A DNA stretch of 64,000 bases from Ligilactobacillus ruminis DSM 20403 = NBRC 102161 (GCF_900113455.1 NZ_FOPI01000005.1:1-64000); one strand, 5' to 3'; counted from the first letter of the stretch, positions 17,700-27,114 are shown. The notes: generated from the sequence alone by a model not told the origin. Program-made: numbers and translations.

Positions 17700-17912
17700 T
17701 TGCCTGAACTTTGATGAAAATAATCCAAAAAAAAACGCATCGGCAATTTTGACTGAGATCTTGACGAGATTAGTTGAGCAGCACTGCATTTATCAAAAAG
17801 AGCAACTTTAAATGTATCAAAATTGAAAAATACCGAACAAAAACAGTCTTAAGCTGACCGCCCTTGTCCGGCATTTAATTAATTCAAGCAAGAAACGGGA
17901 TTTTACCCATTC
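17700..17912 (+). repeat. Dispersed intergenic repeat, copy C (degenerate, left hairpin lost)
   Basis: It matches the inner and right parts of copies A and B: TTTTGACTGAGATCTTGACGAG, GTTGAGCAGCACTGCATT, and the right hairpin region CCGAAC...GTCCGGC, followed by TTAATTCAAGCAAGAAA. The right hairpin is less perfect (two mismatches) but is followed on the minus strand by a T-run, so it probably ends the glyS transcript. The left hairpin is absent. Confidence 0.7.
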
Positions 17913-17929
17913 TCTCTTATTTAGCTTGA

Positions 17930-20008
17930 TTATTTGACGTTTAATTCTTCGAGCGATCCGAAAGCAGTTGTCAGATTGCTAAGCAAAACAAGCTGACTCA
18001 AACGATTGTGCTTGACTTTCTCATCATCAGCCATGACCATCGTTGCATCGAAATATTCGCTGATTGCACCCTTCAAGCCATGCAAAGCTTGATACTTGTC
18101 CTCATATGACTTGCAGCAATATCCTTTTTGAGCATTTGAGCAAGCATCATACAACTTCTTTTCCGAATCGTTTTCAAACAACGATTCGTCGACCGAGGCA
18201 GCTTCAAAATCAGCCTTTTTCGCCAAACGAGAAACGCGCGTCAAAGCTTCGATCGTTTCCTTGAAATCATCATCTGAAGCATGTTTTGTCAGCGTTTCTG
18301 CAGCTTCAAGGACCGAAACGAATTCATTGTCTTTGTTTGCAAGCGCAGCCTCCAAAGCATCTCGGCCGACGTCATTGTTTGAACCAATGATTTGAGCAAC
18401 GCGATCAAACATGAAATCTTTAACGCCTGCGTAATTCTTTTCAGGATCGATGTTTGCATAAAGATCTCCGCGTTCTTTGAATGCGGACATGATTGCCTCA
18501 TGCAGCAAAGGAACGGACAGGTTCCATCCTTTGTCAAGCGCGATTCTCACGATGCCAAGGGCTTGACGTCTCAAAGCATACGGATCGTTTGAACCGCTCG
18601 GAATCATCCCTGCAGAAAAGAATGCTTGAATGCTGTCTGCTTTATCGGCAATCGAAAGAACTGCTCCAATCGTCGACTCCGGCAAATCTCCTTCAGAACT
18701 CGTCGGCATGTATTCTTCACGCATTGCTGAAGCAACGGCATCCGTCTCACCGAACAAGGAAGCGTAGATCTCGCCCATCACGCCCTGCAGTTCAGAAAAT
18801 TCGCCGACCATTTCGGTTACAAGATCGAATTTGTAGATCATTGCAGCACGTTTTAAATCCGCAAGCTGCGTTTTGCTGAGTCCGAGATGCTTGCCAAGAT
18901 AAGCCGCAATTAAAGCGACACGCACCATTTTTTCATAAATCGTTCCGATCTTATCATGGAACATGACTTTTTTCAGTCGTTCGACATAGTCTGAAATTGT
19001 TTTCTTTTGATCTTCTTCATAGAAGAACTTGGCATCTTCAAGACGAGCCGTCAACACTTTTTCATTGCCTGAAACGACGTTTTCGAGATAAGCACTGTTT
19101 CCGTTTCTTACGGAAACGAAGTGCGGCAAAAGTTTGCCGTCAGAGTCTTCAACGTAGAAATATCTTTGGTTGTCCTTCATTGAAGTAATCAAAACGGCAT
19201 CAGGAACCGAAAGATATTTTTCATCGAAAGAACCTGCAAAAACAGTCGGATATTCGACCAAATTGTTGACTTCTTCCAAAAGATCAGGATCAACGACAAT
19301 GTTCCACGAATTCTTCTTGGCGAGTTCGTCGATTTGAGACATGATGATTTCCTTGCGTTCCTTGGCATCGGCAATAACCATTTCCTGCTTTAAGCATTCA
19401 GGATACGCATCCGCATTCTTTACTTCGACTTCTTTTCCCAGGAATCTGTGTCCTTGCGATTTTCGACCAGTTTCAAGATCCAAAACCTTAAAGGGAACGA
19501 TCTCGTCGTTAAGCAATGAGACGATCCAGCGAATCGGACGAACGTATTCGAAATCATTTGAACCCCAACGCATCATTGTCGGGAATTTCATCTCCATTAC
19601 GACTTCTTTGACAGACGTCAATACTTCTTTTGCGGACTTGCCGGCAATGAATTTTTTAACGTAGACGTACTCAACGCCCTTTAATTCTTGGAAGAACAGT
19701 TCATCGACGCTCACGCCTTGTCCGCGTGCGAATCCCTGGGCGGCTTTCGACCAGTTGCCGTCTTTGTCATAGGCAATCTTTTTTGCAGGACCTTTAGCCA
19801 ATTCCTCGATGTCTTCTTGCTTGTCGGCAAGACCGATAACCTTGAGAGCCAGACGACGCGGCGTTGAGTATGCTTCTATTTTATCGAAACTGAGACGATT
19901 TTCCTTTAAAAAGGAGGTCATGCGTTCAACCAGCTGATTGATGCTTGGCGTGACGACATGTGCCGGAATTTCTTCCAGACCAATCTCAAGCAAATAATTT
20001 TGTGACAT
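17930..20008 (-). CDS. glyS: Glycyl-tRNA synthetase beta subunit
   Basis: A 692-residue beta chain of the alpha2-beta2 glycyl-tRNA synthetase, responsible for tRNA recognition. It begins [19 protein letters not shown] and contains the family HD-like region (FYEEDQKKTISDYVERLK, HDKIGT) and an anticodon-binding C-terminus. It overlaps glyQ by one base (TAATG), so the two subunits are translationally coupled. Expression is governed by the Gly T-box upstream of glyQ. Confidence 0.97.
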   Translation of the reverse strand: MSQNYLLEIGLEEIPAHVVTPSINQLVERMTSFLKENRLSFDKIEAYSTPRRLALKVIGLADKQEDIEELAKGPAKKIAYDKDGNWSKAAQGFARGQGVSVDELFFQELKGVEYVYVKKFIAGKSAKEVLTSVKEVVMEMKFPTMMRWGSNDFEYVRPIRWIVSLLNDEIVPFKVLDLETGRKSQGHRFLGKEVEVKNADAYPECLKQEMVIADAKERKEIIMSQIDELAKKNSWNIVVDPDLLEEVNNLVEYPTVFAGSFDEKYLSVPDAVLITSMKDNQRYFYVEDSDGKLLPHFVSVRNGNSAYLENVVSGNEKVLTARLEDAKFFYEEDQKKTISDYVERLKKVMFHDKIGTIYEKMVRVALIAAYLGKHLGLSKTQLADLKRAAMIYKFDLVTEMVGEFSELQGVMGEIYASLFGETDAVASAMREEYMPTSSEGDLPESTIGAVLSIADKADSIQAFFSAGMIPSGSNDPYALRRQALGIVRIALDKGWNLSVPLLHEAIMSAFKERGDLYANIDPEKNYAGVKDFMFDRVAQIIGSNNDVGRDALEAALANKDNEFVSVLEAAETLTKHASDDDFKETIEALTRVSRLAKKADFEAASVDESLFENDSEKKLYDACSNAQKGYCCKSYEDKYQALHGLKGAISEYFDATMVMADDEKVKHNRLSQLVLLSNLTTAFGSLEELNVK

Positions 20009-20925
20009 TATTTATCCTCCTTCAACAATTCTTGACGAAGTTTTTCATCTTTGATGAGCGGGAAGCCAAGTTTCTTTCGTTCTTCAATAAATGCTTTTGC
20101 GACTGATTTAGCCATGTTGCGAATTCGAGCAAGGTAGCCGGCACGCTCCGTAACCGAAACCGCACCGCGAGCATCCAACAGATTGAACGTGTGACTGCAT
20201 TTCAGGATATAATCATAAGCCGGGTGAACCAAGCCGTTTGCAATCTGCTTTTTGGCTTCCGTTTCATACGTATCAAACATTTTCAAAAGCATTTCCTGAT
20301 TGCTTTCTTCAAAAGCATATTTTGAATGCTCATATTCCGGTTCTTTAAAGATGTCGCCGTATTTGACGCCGTCTGACCATTCAAGATCAAAGACCGAGTT
20401 GACTTCTTGAATGTAAGACGAAAGTCTTTCAAGTCCATACGTTACTTCAACGGCAACGGGGCGAACTTCCAAACCTCCGACCTGTTGGAAATAAGTAAAC
20501 TGAGTGATTTCCATTCCGTCAAGCCAAACTTCCCAACCTACTCCGGCACATCCCATTGAAGGGTTTTCCCAGTTGTCCTCAACAAAACGAATATCGTGTT
20601 CCTTTGAATTGATTCCCAAAGCCTTGAGCGAATCCAAGTAAAGATCCTGGATGTTTGAAGGATTCGGTTTCATGATTACCTGAAATTGGTGGTGCTGGAA
20701 CAAACGATTGGGATTTTCTCCATAACGTCCGTCAGCCGGCCGACGTGACGGTTCAACGTAAGCAACGTTCCACGGTTCGGGTCCGATTGCACGTAAAAAC
20801 GTGTACGGGCTCATCGTTCCGGCACCTTTTTCATTGTCGTAAGCCTGCATGAGCATGCAGCCTTGCTTAGCCCAGAATTGTTGCAAGGTCAAAATAATAT
20901 CTTGCATTGCTAATTTTTTAGCCAT
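20008..20925 (-). CDS. glyQ: Glycyl-tRNA synthetase alpha subunit
   Basis: A 305-residue catalytic subunit of glycyl-tRNA synthetase (class II). Family segments seen are [44 protein letters not shown] and [16 protein letters not shown] is ten bases before the ATG. It is first in glyQS, under a T-box riboswitch with a GGC specifier, so it should be induced by uncharged tRNA-Gly. Confidence 0.98.
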   Translation of the reverse strand: MAKKLAMQDIILTLQQFWAKQGCMLMQAYDNEKGAGTMSPYTFLRAIGPEPWNVAYVEPSRRPADGRYGENPNRLFQHHQFQVIMKPNPSNIQDLYLDSLKALGINSKEHDIRFVEDNWENPSMGCAGVGWEVWLDGMEITQFTYFQQVGGLEVRPVAVEVTYGLERLSSYIQEVNSVFDLEWSDGVKYGDIFKEPEYEHSKYAFEESNQEMLLKMFDTYETEAKKQIANGLVHPAYDYILKCSHTFNLLDARGAVSVTERAGYLARIRNMAKSVAKAFIEERKKLGFPLIKDEKLRQELLKEDK

Positions 20926-20975
20926 AAGGCAAAGTCCTCCTAAAAATTTATTGCGAAAACAACCAGCTCAATCGC

Positions 20976-21190
20976 ATAAAAAAGTCCCTATGCGACGTCT
21001 GTGGTCACATAGGGACGACTTTTCGCAAATCGCGGTTCCACCCTACTTCTAGTTTTGCCTAGCAGCTTAATTTCGTCAAGACTCAAAAAGCGCCAATCAA
21101 ACAACAGTCATCATCTGCTCACACCTTCTCAGACTCGCTTGGCATGACACGTCGCCGACCTTCTTTTCTCAACGTCTTTCTATTCGATTG
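20976..21190 (-). promoter_or_regulatory. Glycine T-box riboswitch
   Basis: The T-box sequence AGGGTGGAACCGCG is at 21031-21044. A terminator (stem around GTCCCTATG, then TTTTTT) is at 20977-21017. Stem I contains AGCGAG and GGTGTGAGC, and the specifier codon GGC (Gly) is read at 21092-21094. Uncharged tRNA-Gly should favour antitermination and glyQS expression. Confidence 0.95.
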
Positions 21191-21195
21191 ACCTT

Positions 21196-21224
21196 AGAAT
21201 AGTTTAATTATTCAGTTTTGTCAA
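21196..21224 (-). promoter_or_regulatory. glyQS promoter inside the end of recO
   Basis: TTGACA (21219-21224) and TATTCT (21196-21201) are 17 bp apart on the minus strand. The -35 lies within the last codons of recO. Confidence 0.85.
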
Positions 21225-22002
21225 GTCCTTTTTCAAAAGCAAAGTCAAAAGAAGTCATCTCATTTAAAAATTTCTTGGCAGGAACGTAAAGTCCGACTTG
21301 ATCGTCATAGATCACGTCAAGTGCCCGCTTGATTTTTATGCTCGTTTTTTCGCTAAGATTGACGCTTTTCAAAACGTCCAAGTCAATATCAGACAAATAG
21401 CGTAAGAAGTACATCGTTTTTTCGTCAAGATGCAGCCGATTTGGATCAAGATGCCAATGATTTTTGCAAAGAATTCCTCCATAACTTTCGGAATAGTCAA
21501 AAGAAGAACGCTGATTTCCGCAAACCGCACAAAAGCGCCATTCAGGAGCAACGCCAAAAAGTTCCAGCATCTGAATTTCCATGATGCTTACGATAATCAA
21601 CGGATTAACTCCCTGGTCGATCAGTTGCAGCGCTCGTTCTATCTTCCTGTACCACTTAGATGCCAAAATGCAGTCATCTTTAATTGCGGCTTCACCCAAC
21701 CCCAAAACATATGACGCATAGGCATTCAGCATGATATCGTTAAAAATATTTTGATATTGATCAATTTCCTTTCCGGTGCTAAGATATGACAGACCGTCAT
21801 CATTAATGCTTCCGAGATAGCGTCCATGCGAAAAAGGCAAAATAATTGCGCCAAGTCTGAACCCGCGTTTTTTAGCGCCGCGAATATAAAAGGTCTTATA
21901 ACCATAACGATTCGTCAAAATTTTGACAAGCAGATCCCTTTCCTTATAGTCTCTTTTTGAAACCACGATGCCTGAAAACTCTTCGCCCTGATGCAAAACC
22001 AC
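21208..22002 (-). CDS. recO: DNA repair protein RecO
   Basis: A 264-residue mediator that loads RecA and anneals single strands in the RecFOR pathway. An N-terminal OB fold (FSGIVVSKRDYKERDLLVKI) is followed by a helical domain with a zinc-binding cluster (FCAVCGN and a later CKNHW). I use GTG at 22002 because AGGAGG lies just upstream; the frame stays open for 11 more codons, which would cover the ribosome-binding site. It is the last gene of phoH-ybeY-dgkA-era-recO. Confidence 0.95.
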   Translation of the reverse strand: MVLHQGEEFSGIVVSKRDYKERDLLVKILTNRYGYKTFYIRGAKKRGFRLGAIILPFSHGRYLGSINDDGLSYLSTGKEIDQYQNIFNDIMLNAYASYVLGLGEAAIKDDCILASKWYRKIERALQLIDQGVNPLIIVSIMEIQMLELFGVAPEWRFCAVCGNQRSSFDYSESYGGILCKNHWHLDPNRLHLDEKTMYFLRYLSDIDLDVLKSVNLSEKTSIKIKRALDVIYDDQVGLYVPAKKFLNEMTSFDFAFEKGLDKTE

Positions 22003-22060
22003 GATGACCCCTCCTTTTAAAAACAGCGGAGCCAAAACATCGTTTCAACTCCGCAAAAAA

Positions 22061-22963
22061 TTAATAATCGTCCTGTTTGTATCCGAGCGATCTCAAGTCT
22101 ATCTGGCGATCTTTCCAATTTGGCATGACCTTGACCCAAAGTTCCAGATAAACCTTGTCGCCCATCATAAGCTCGATGTCTTTTCTTGCCTTGACTCCGA
22201 TCGTCTTGAGCATCTTGCCGCCCTTTCCGATAATGATGCCTTTTTGACTCGCGCGTTCAACGATGATCGTGGCCTGAATCAAAATTTTTTCCTCGTCGCG
22301 ACGCTTGATGCGATCGACAACGACCGCAACCGAGTGCGGAACTTCTTCTCTCGTGAGTTCCAAGACTTTTTCGCGGATGAGTTCGCCGGCAATAAATCTT
22401 TCCGGATGATCCGTAACCTGATCCGTCGGGTAGTATTGCGGACCTTCAGGCAGGTCTTTGATCAGTGTATCGATAAACTCTTGACAATTATTGCCCTGAA
22501 GCGCAGAAATCGGGAAAACGTCTTTAAAATCCAGTGCTCCGCGGTAGTCGTCCATCACTTCCAAAAGGTGATCAGGATGTATCCGATCAATTTTGTTGAT
22601 TGCCAGATAAATCGGTTTTTTGACGTTTTTGAGACGCTCAATAATGAAATCATCGCCGCGGCCGCGTTTTTGCTCTGCATTTACCATGAAAATCACCGCA
22701 TCGACCTCATTTAACGTCGAAAGAGCCGATTCGACCATAAAATCGCCCAGACGGCTTTGCGGTTTATGAATGCCCGGTGTATCGATGAAAACGATCTGAG
22801 CATCATCAGTCGTATAAATCCCTTGAATCTTGTTGCGTGTAGTTTGAGCTTTATCGCTCATGATGGCGATTTTTTGACCGATGATTCGATTCAAAAAAGT
22901 CGATTTTCCGACATTGGGACGTCCTAATATGGCTATAAAGCCCGAATGAAATTTATTGTTCAA
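22061..22963 (-). CDS. era: GTPase Era
   Basis: A 300-residue 16S rRNA-binding GTPase needed for 30S assembly. The G domain has G1 GRPNVGKS, G3 DTPGIHKPQ and G4 NKID. The C-terminal KH domain contains [14 protein letters not shown] and ends in the acidic and aromatic tail typical of Era. It lies between dgkA and recO, the classic neighbours. Confidence 0.98.
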   Translation of the reverse strand: MNNKFHSGFIAILGRPNVGKSTFLNRIIGQKIAIMSDKAQTTRNKIQGIYTTDDAQIVFIDTPGIHKPQSRLGDFMVESALSTLNEVDAVIFMVNAEQKRGRGDDFIIERLKNVKKPIYLAINKIDRIHPDHLLEVMDDYRGALDFKDVFPISALQGNNCQEFIDTLIKDLPEGPQYYPTDQVTDHPERFIAGELIREKVLELTREEVPHSVAVVVDRIKRRDEEKILIQATIIVERASQKGIIIGKGGKMLKTIGVKARKDIELMMGDKVYLELWVKVMPNWKDRQIDLRSLGYKQDDY

Positions 22964-22989
22964 AAATTTTCTTCCTCACATTTATTAAT

Positions 22990-23403
22990 CTAAAACAGCA
23001 GTTGCCAAATTTTCGGCACAAAAACAATCGCACCGACAATCATTGAAAACACGGCTGCCAAAAGCACCCCGCCCGCAGCGGTATCCTTGGCCTTTTTTGC
23101 CAGGGGATGCTTTTTATATTCACTGGCGAGGTCAACAGCATTTTCAATCGCCGTATTCCAGACCTCGCTTGCCAAAACAAAAAAGATGCTCAATAAAAGC
23201 CAAAGCCACTCGTTTGCCGAAACATGGAACAAACACCCCATGATTACGACCAAAATCACTGAGCCAACATGGAAACGCAGATTGCGTTCCTCACGATAAG
23301 CTGTCACCAATCCCTCTACCGCATATTTGAAAGAGCTGACAAAGTGACGGTTTTTCCAACGGCTAACGAACTTTGAACGTTTTTTGCTATCTCGTAAGCC
23401 CAT
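22990..23403 (-). CDS. dgkA: Undecaprenol/diacylglycerol kinase
   Basis: A 137-residue integral membrane lipid kinase of the DgkA type; in Gram-positive bacteria it phosphorylates undecaprenol for cell-wall synthesis. It has three hydrophobic segments and the motif FFVLASEVWNTAIENAVDLAS, carrying the catalytic Glu and metal-binding residues. The start at 23403 overlaps the end of ybeY by 17 bases, which indicates coupling; a GTG or longer start would overlap more. Confidence 0.92.
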   Translation of the reverse strand: MGLRDSKKRSKFVSRWKNRHFVSSFKYAVEGLVTAYREERNLRFHVGSVILVVIMGCLFHVSANEWLWLLLSIFFVLASEVWNTAIENAVDLASEYKKHPLAKKAKDTAAGGVLLAAVFSMIVGAIVFVPKIWQLLF

Positions 23404-23866
23404 AGGAGTCAAGAATCTCTCGTTGAAGACCAAACATTTCCCTTTCGTCTTCTTCTTTCATGTGGTCGTATCCGTTCAAATGCAAAAATCCGTGGACAAC
23501 CAGAAAACCAAGTTCACGATCCTCCGAATGTCCCAAATATTCGGCCTGTTCTTTAACCTTGTCCATCGAAACCATGATGTCGCCAATATTTTTGGGGATG
23601 TCAAACTCTTCATCTTCCGGCAAAATAATCGGAACTTCGTCGGGATCGTCTTCTTCGATCGCAAAGCTGATGACATCCGTCGGCTTGTCGACTCCGCGAT
23701 ATTTTTTATTGATTTCATGAATATGTTCATTATCCATCAAAGTAACCGACATCTCTGTATTTTCAGGAAGCTTGAGATAGCTGCCCGCAAAGTTCAAAAT
23801 ATCTTCAATCAGCTTGATTTTTTCTTCTGGAACATTCTTCGTGTCGTCATAAATTTCCAAATCCAT
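23387..23866 (-). CDS. ybeY: Endoribonuclease YbeY
   Basis: A 159-residue metal-dependent endoribonuclease involved in 16S rRNA 3' maturation and ribosome quality control. The zinc site is H-G-F-L-H-L-x-G-Y-D-H near residues 125-135 (HGFLHLNGYDH). Length is normal. It lies six bases after phoH and overlaps dgkA, within the phoH-era operon. Confidence 0.97.
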   Translation of the reverse strand: MDLEIYDDTKNVPEEKIKLIEDILNFAGSYLKLPENTEMSVTLMDNEHIHEINKKYRGVDKPTDVISFAIEEDDPDEVPIILPEDEEFDIPKNIGDIMVSMDKVKEQAEYLGHSEDRELGFLVVHGFLHLNGYDHMKEEDEREMFGLQREILDSYGLTR

Positions 23867-23871
23867 TGATG

Positions 23872-24855
23872 CTAGTCCTCATTTTCTGTTTTATTATTCT
23901 TTTCGTAGGCACTGATAATCTCCGAAACCACCGGATGCCGCACGACGTCAGCAGCATCAAAATGAACGAAACCGATATGCGCAAGATTGCTTAACACGTG
24001 CTCCGCATCGACAAGTCCGCTTTGCTTATGTCCGGCAGGCAAATCGATTTGTGTCTTGTCGCCGTTAACGATCATTTTCGAACCAAAACCAAGACGCGTC
24101 AAAAACATCTTCATCTGTGCCCTTGTCGTATTTTGCGCTTCATCCAAAATCACGAAGGCATTCTCAAGCGTCCGTCCGCGCATATAAGCCAAAGGAGCAA
24201 TTTCGATGACTCCGCGCTCAATCAATCGTTCAGTATGTTCCGCACCAAGAATCGAATTCAACGCATCGTAAATCGGACGCAGATAAGGATCAACCTTTTC
24301 TTTCAGATCCCCCGGCAAAAAGCCAAGCGATTCCCCGGCCTCGACTGCGGGTCGCGTCAGTACCAGACGTTCAACTTCATGCCGTTTTAATGCAGCAACC
24401 GCCATTACGACGGCCAGATACGTCTTTCCCGTGCCGGCAGGACCGATTCCGAAGACGAGATCGTTATGCTTGACCGCTTGAACGTATTGACGTTGACTGT
24501 AATTTTTCACGCGGATGCTTCGGCCTTTGCGATCTCTGATCAAAGTATCCGTATAAAGGTCTTGAAAATACTCCAACGTTCCTTTTTCGGCCATCGTCAT
24601 CGCCGAAACAACGTCAGCATTGCTGATCGTAACGCCCTTTTTCAAAAGTTCAGCCAGCTGTGCGAAAATTTCCTTCGTTTCCGAAACGCCATCTTGACTG
24701 CCTTTGATCTTGACATGATTTCCGAACGAGCTGACGATAACGTTTTTTCCTTCTTCAATCAGTTTCAAATAAGCATCATTGATTCCGAAAAGCGAAACTG
24801 CCATCTGCGGATCAGCGAGCGTAAATTCTTCTTCAATTACGGTTCCTTCTGACAA
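23872..24855 (-). CDS. phoH: PhoH family ATPase (PhoH-like)
   Basis: A 327-residue P-loop protein, of a family with ATPase and probable RNA-related activity, commonly placed just upstream of ybeY. Walker A is GPAGTGKT and Walker B VILDEAQN; TRPAVEAGE and GLVDAEHVL are also conserved. I set the start at TTG 24855, with GGGGTG seven bases upstream; the frame continues upstream but gives an N-terminus unlike the family. It is first in a five-gene operon with its promoter at 24967-24995. Confidence 0.95.
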   Translation of the reverse strand: MSEGTVIEEEFTLADPQMAVSLFGINDAYLKLIEEGKNVIVSSFGNHVKIKGSQDGVSETKEIFAQLAELLKKGVTISNADVVSAMTMAEKGTLEYFQDLYTDTLIRDRKGRSIRVKNYSQRQYVQAVKHNDLVFGIGPAGTGKTYLAVVMAVAALKRHEVERLVLTRPAVEAGESLGFLPGDLKEKVDPYLRPIYDALNSILGAEHTERLIERGVIEIAPLAYMRGRTLENAFVILDEAQNTTRAQMKMFLTRLGFGSKMIVNGDKTQIDLPAGHKQSGLVDAEHVLSNLAHIGFVHFDAADVVRHPVVSEIISAYEKNNKTENED

Positions 24856-24966
24856 ATAAGAGCACCCCTTTTGCCGCGGAAGCGTCAGCCTGGAAATGAA
24901 GCCGCTGAATCTTCCAGACACCAACGCGACCGTTGCTTCTTTGAATTATGATTCTCACCTATATGT

Positions 24967-24995
24967 ATTATACTTACAGTAAGCCATTTTAGCAA
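24967..24995 (-). promoter_or_regulatory. phoH operon promoter
   Basis: TTGCTA (24990-24995) and TATAAT (24967-24972) are 17 bp apart on the minus strand. Confidence 0.82.
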
Positions 24996-25004
24996 ACTGC
25001 AGAC

Positions 25005-25034
25005 AAAAAAAGCCAGGGAATTTCTTCCCTGACT
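25005..25034 (-). terminator. rpsU-yqeY terminator
   Basis: A 10-bp stem AGTCAGGGAA/TTCCCTGGCT (one G-U) is followed by TTTTTTT on the minus strand. Confidence 0.94.
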
Positions 25035-25046
25035 CCAGGACGCTCG

Positions 25047-25490
25047 TTAACCGAGCAATTCCTTAACCGTGGCGTTAATCAGCTTGCCGTCAGCCTTGCC
25101 CTTGAGCTTTGGCATCACGGCACCCATGACCTTGCCGAAATCGGCTTTAGACGTTGCTCCAACCGCTTTGATCGTTTCTTCAACAACGGCCCTTACATCA
25201 TCCGCGCTCAATTGAGCAGGCATATAGCCTTGCACAACTGCGATTTCGCCCTCAAGTTCCTGGACTGAATCGTCACGTCCAGCAGCTTTCGATTCTTCAA
25301 GAGAATCCTTACGTTGCTTCAATTCACGAGATAACACGCCGACTTCCTCGTCAGGAGTCAAATCGTGTCCAACGCTAATCTGCTCATTTTGAACCGCAGC
25401 CTTAAGCATTCGAACAGTCTTCAAACGATTCTTGTCCTTGGCTTTCATGGCTGCAACCATATCTTTTTGCAATGAATCCAATAAACTCAT
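25047..25490 (-). CDS. yqeY: GatB/YqeY domain protein
   Basis: A 147-residue all-helical protein related to the C-terminal tRNA-binding domain of GatB; its exact role is unknown. It has the conserved N-terminus LLDSLQKDMVAAMKAKDK and C-terminal DFGKVMGAVMPKLKGKADG. ATG 25490 is chosen over the adjacent GTG 25493. It is co-transcribed with rpsU, its normal partner in Firmicutes. Confidence 0.95.
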   Translation of the reverse strand: MSLLDSLQKDMVAAMKAKDKNRLKTVRMLKAAVQNEQISVGHDLTPDEEVGVLSRELKQRKDSLEESKAAGRDDSVQELEGEIAVVQGYMPAQLSADDVRAVVEETIKAVGATSKADFGKVMGAVMPKLKGKADGKLINATVKELLG

Positions 25491-25512
25491 CACAACCTGC
25501 CTCCTCTAGAAA

Positions 25513-25698
25513 CTAGAAACGACGCTTATTTTTGCGCTTTCTTGCTGCTTCGGACTTTTTCTTACGTTTTACACTTGGCTTCTCGTAAAATTCACGTTTC
25601 CGATATTCTTGCAAAGTACCTGTTTTTGAAACGGAACGTTTGAAGCGACGAAGAGCGTCATCAAGAGATTCGTTTTTACGAACGACTGTCTTTGACAT
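25513..25698 (-). CDS. rpsU: 30S ribosomal protein S21
   Basis: A 61-residue basic protein starting [19 protein letters not shown] and ending in an Arg/Lys-rich tail (RKRKNKRRF), which binds near the anti-Shine-Dalgarno end of 16S rRNA. GGAGGG precedes the ATG. It has a consensus promoter at 25781-25809 and is followed by yqeY. Confidence 0.98.
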   Translation of the reverse strand: MSKTVVRKNESLDDALRRFKRSVSKTGTLQEYRKREFYEKPSVKRKKKSEAARKRKNKRRF

Positions 25699-25780
25699 GG
25701 TTGTTTCCCTCCCTCCGAGCTTAAATGTAACCGTCTTATTGTCTATTTTGTAATATCACAAACATCAACAGTTCCTTTTC

Positions 25781-25809
25781 ATTATACATAAATGAGAATA
25801 TCGCGTCAA
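25781..25809 (-). promoter_or_regulatory. rpsU-yqeY promoter
   Basis: TTGACG (25804-25809) and TATAAT (25781-25786) are 17 bp apart on the minus strand. The leader is about 80 nt. Confidence 0.88.
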
Positions 25810-25881
25810 TATAACTTTAACAACTTCTTAGTTTATTCAGCAAAATTCATTTATTTTGATGAATATTTCCGGCAAATATAG

Positions 25882-25909
25882 TATAATAGAATTAAAGAAA
25901 ACGTTTACT
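25882..25909 (+). promoter_or_regulatory. Promoter and cre-like site of the PPDK regulatory gene
   Basis: A TATAAT (25882-25887) without a clear -35 is followed by AGAAAACGTTTACT (25896-25909), which matches the CcpA cre consensus except at its two outer positions. A site just downstream of the start point would fit glucose repression; this is inferred. Confidence 0.5.
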
Positions 25910-25926
25910 GAAAGGAGAGACCCCCT

Positions 25927-26745
25927 ATGTCAAATGACAACGCAATCAATGTTTATATTATTTCCGATTCTCTTGGTGAAACGGGCAACAACCTCGCTCA
26001 AGCAGCCATCGTTCAATTTCCGAAAGCAGATTTTAAAGTTCATCGCTATCCGCTGATCAAAACGATTTCGATTTTGACGGGTATTTTGCATAAAGCCACA
26101 CGTGAAAATGCGATTATCGTGCACACTTTTTCAGATAGTGAGCTTTCGGCTTTTGCAAATGACTACTGCAAAGAAAACAATCTTGCAGTCATCGATGCGT
26201 TAAGCGGCATCATCGATATTTTGGCGGAGCGCACCGGAGACGAACCGCTCCATGAGGCCGGCATCAACCACAACACGGATCACGAATATTTCAAGCGCAT
26301 TGAAGCCATTGAGTTTGCCGTGACTTATGATGACGGCAAAGATCCGTCAGGTTTCCTGAAAGCAGACATCGTCCTTTTGGGCGTTTCGAGAACTTCCAAA
26401 ACCCCGTTGTCCTTGTTCCTCGCAAACCACGGCTATAAGGTTGCCAACCTTCCGTTGGTGCCTAAGACCCGCATTCCTGATCAGATCTATCAGGTTGACC
26501 CAAATAAAATCTTCGGTCTGACCAATGATCCGTCGATTTTGAACAACATCAGAAGGGAGCGCATGATTTCCTACGGCTTGAATCCCGACACCACTTATTC
26601 CAATATGGACAATATTCAGGCCGAGCTTGATTTTGCCATGGAGCTTTACAAAAAGCTCGGATGCCCGATTATCAACGTTGCCAACAAGTCGATTGAAGAA
26701 ACCGCAACTCTCATCATGGAAAGTCTCAAAGAAAACGAAGAATGA
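25927..26745 (+). CDS. Pyruvate, phosphate dikinase regulatory protein (bifunctional kinase/phosphorylase)
   Basis: A 272-residue DUF299/PPRP family protein that, in studied members, adds and removes phosphate on a Thr next to the catalytic His of PPDK or PEP synthase. It has the N-terminal VYIISDSLGETGNN and the P-loop-like GVSRTSKTPLS (about residues 149-159). AAGGAG precedes the ATG. It stands on the plus strand, divergent from rpsU. No PPDK or PEP synthase gene is in the window. In Bacillus the orthologue YqfL is glucose-regulated, which fits the cre-like site. Confidence 0.93.
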   Translation: MSNDNAINVYIISDSLGETGNNLAQAAIVQFPKADFKVHRYPLIKTISILTGILHKATRENAIIVHTFSDSELSAFANDYCKENNLAVIDALSGIIDILAERTGDEPLHEAGINHNTDHEYFKRIEAIEFAVTYDDGKDPSGFLKADIVLLGVSRTSKTPLSLFLANHGYKVANLPLVPKTRIPDQIYQVDPNKIFGLTNDPSILNNIRRERMISYGLNPDTTYSNMDNIQAELDFAMELYKKLGCPIINVANKSIEETATLIMESLKENEE

Positions 26746-26795
26746 TTTCGCATAATTAAAATGCAGTTCCGATTCAAAATGAAACCCCAGGAATA

Positions 26796-26860
26796 AAAAT
26801 GCCGTCATGAATCTTAAGATGTGCCTTCTTTACCGGACCACTGGTAAGGAGGGCATTTTT
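26796..26860 (+). promoter_or_regulatory. Nested hairpin: terminator of the PPDK-regulator gene or SD-masking leader
   Basis: An outer stem AAAAATGCC (26796-26804) / GGCATTTTT (26852-26860) encloses an inner stem CCTTCTTTACC (26824-26834) / GGTAAGGAGG (26843-26852) with a one-base bulge. The GC-rich inner hairpin followed by GGCATTTTT looks like a rho-independent terminator. The same inner stem also hides a perfect AAGGAGG placed eight bases before an ATG. Confidence 0.6.
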
Positions 26861-26974
26861 ATGCGTTATTTCTATGACCGGCAGATTGCAAGAAATAATT
26901 TGAACGAACTGAGTCATATTTTTAAGCAAAAACAACAGCCTGTTTTCGCAGACAATGCTTACAATCCATTCTGA
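26861..26974 (+). CDS. Possible 37-residue small protein
   Basis: A short frame starts at ATG 26861, eight bases after AAGGAGG, and ends at TGA 26972-26974. The peptide begins MRYFYDRQIARNNLNEL and ends QQPVFADNAYNPF. It is hydrophilic with no signal or membrane segment. I recognise no family. The strong but hairpin-masked ribosome-binding site suggests either controlled translation or the remnant of a larger gene; it may also be chance sequence behind a terminator. Confidence 0.35.
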   Translation: MRYFYDRQIARNNLNELSHIFKQKQQPVFADNAYNPF

Positions 26975-27114
26975 TTCCGTAAATTCTGTCCATCATGCTC
27001 CCTCTCGTTTGTTATCGTAATAAATGCATCGAATTTGACGGAGATAAGGTCCAGGTTAATGGATTCAAACTTATATATGATAATGTTAATATTCCTTTCC
27101 GATCGTATTTTCCC
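26975..27114. other. Gap before the permease gene
   Basis: AT-rich sequence with no recognisable gene or RNA. Confidence 0.4.
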
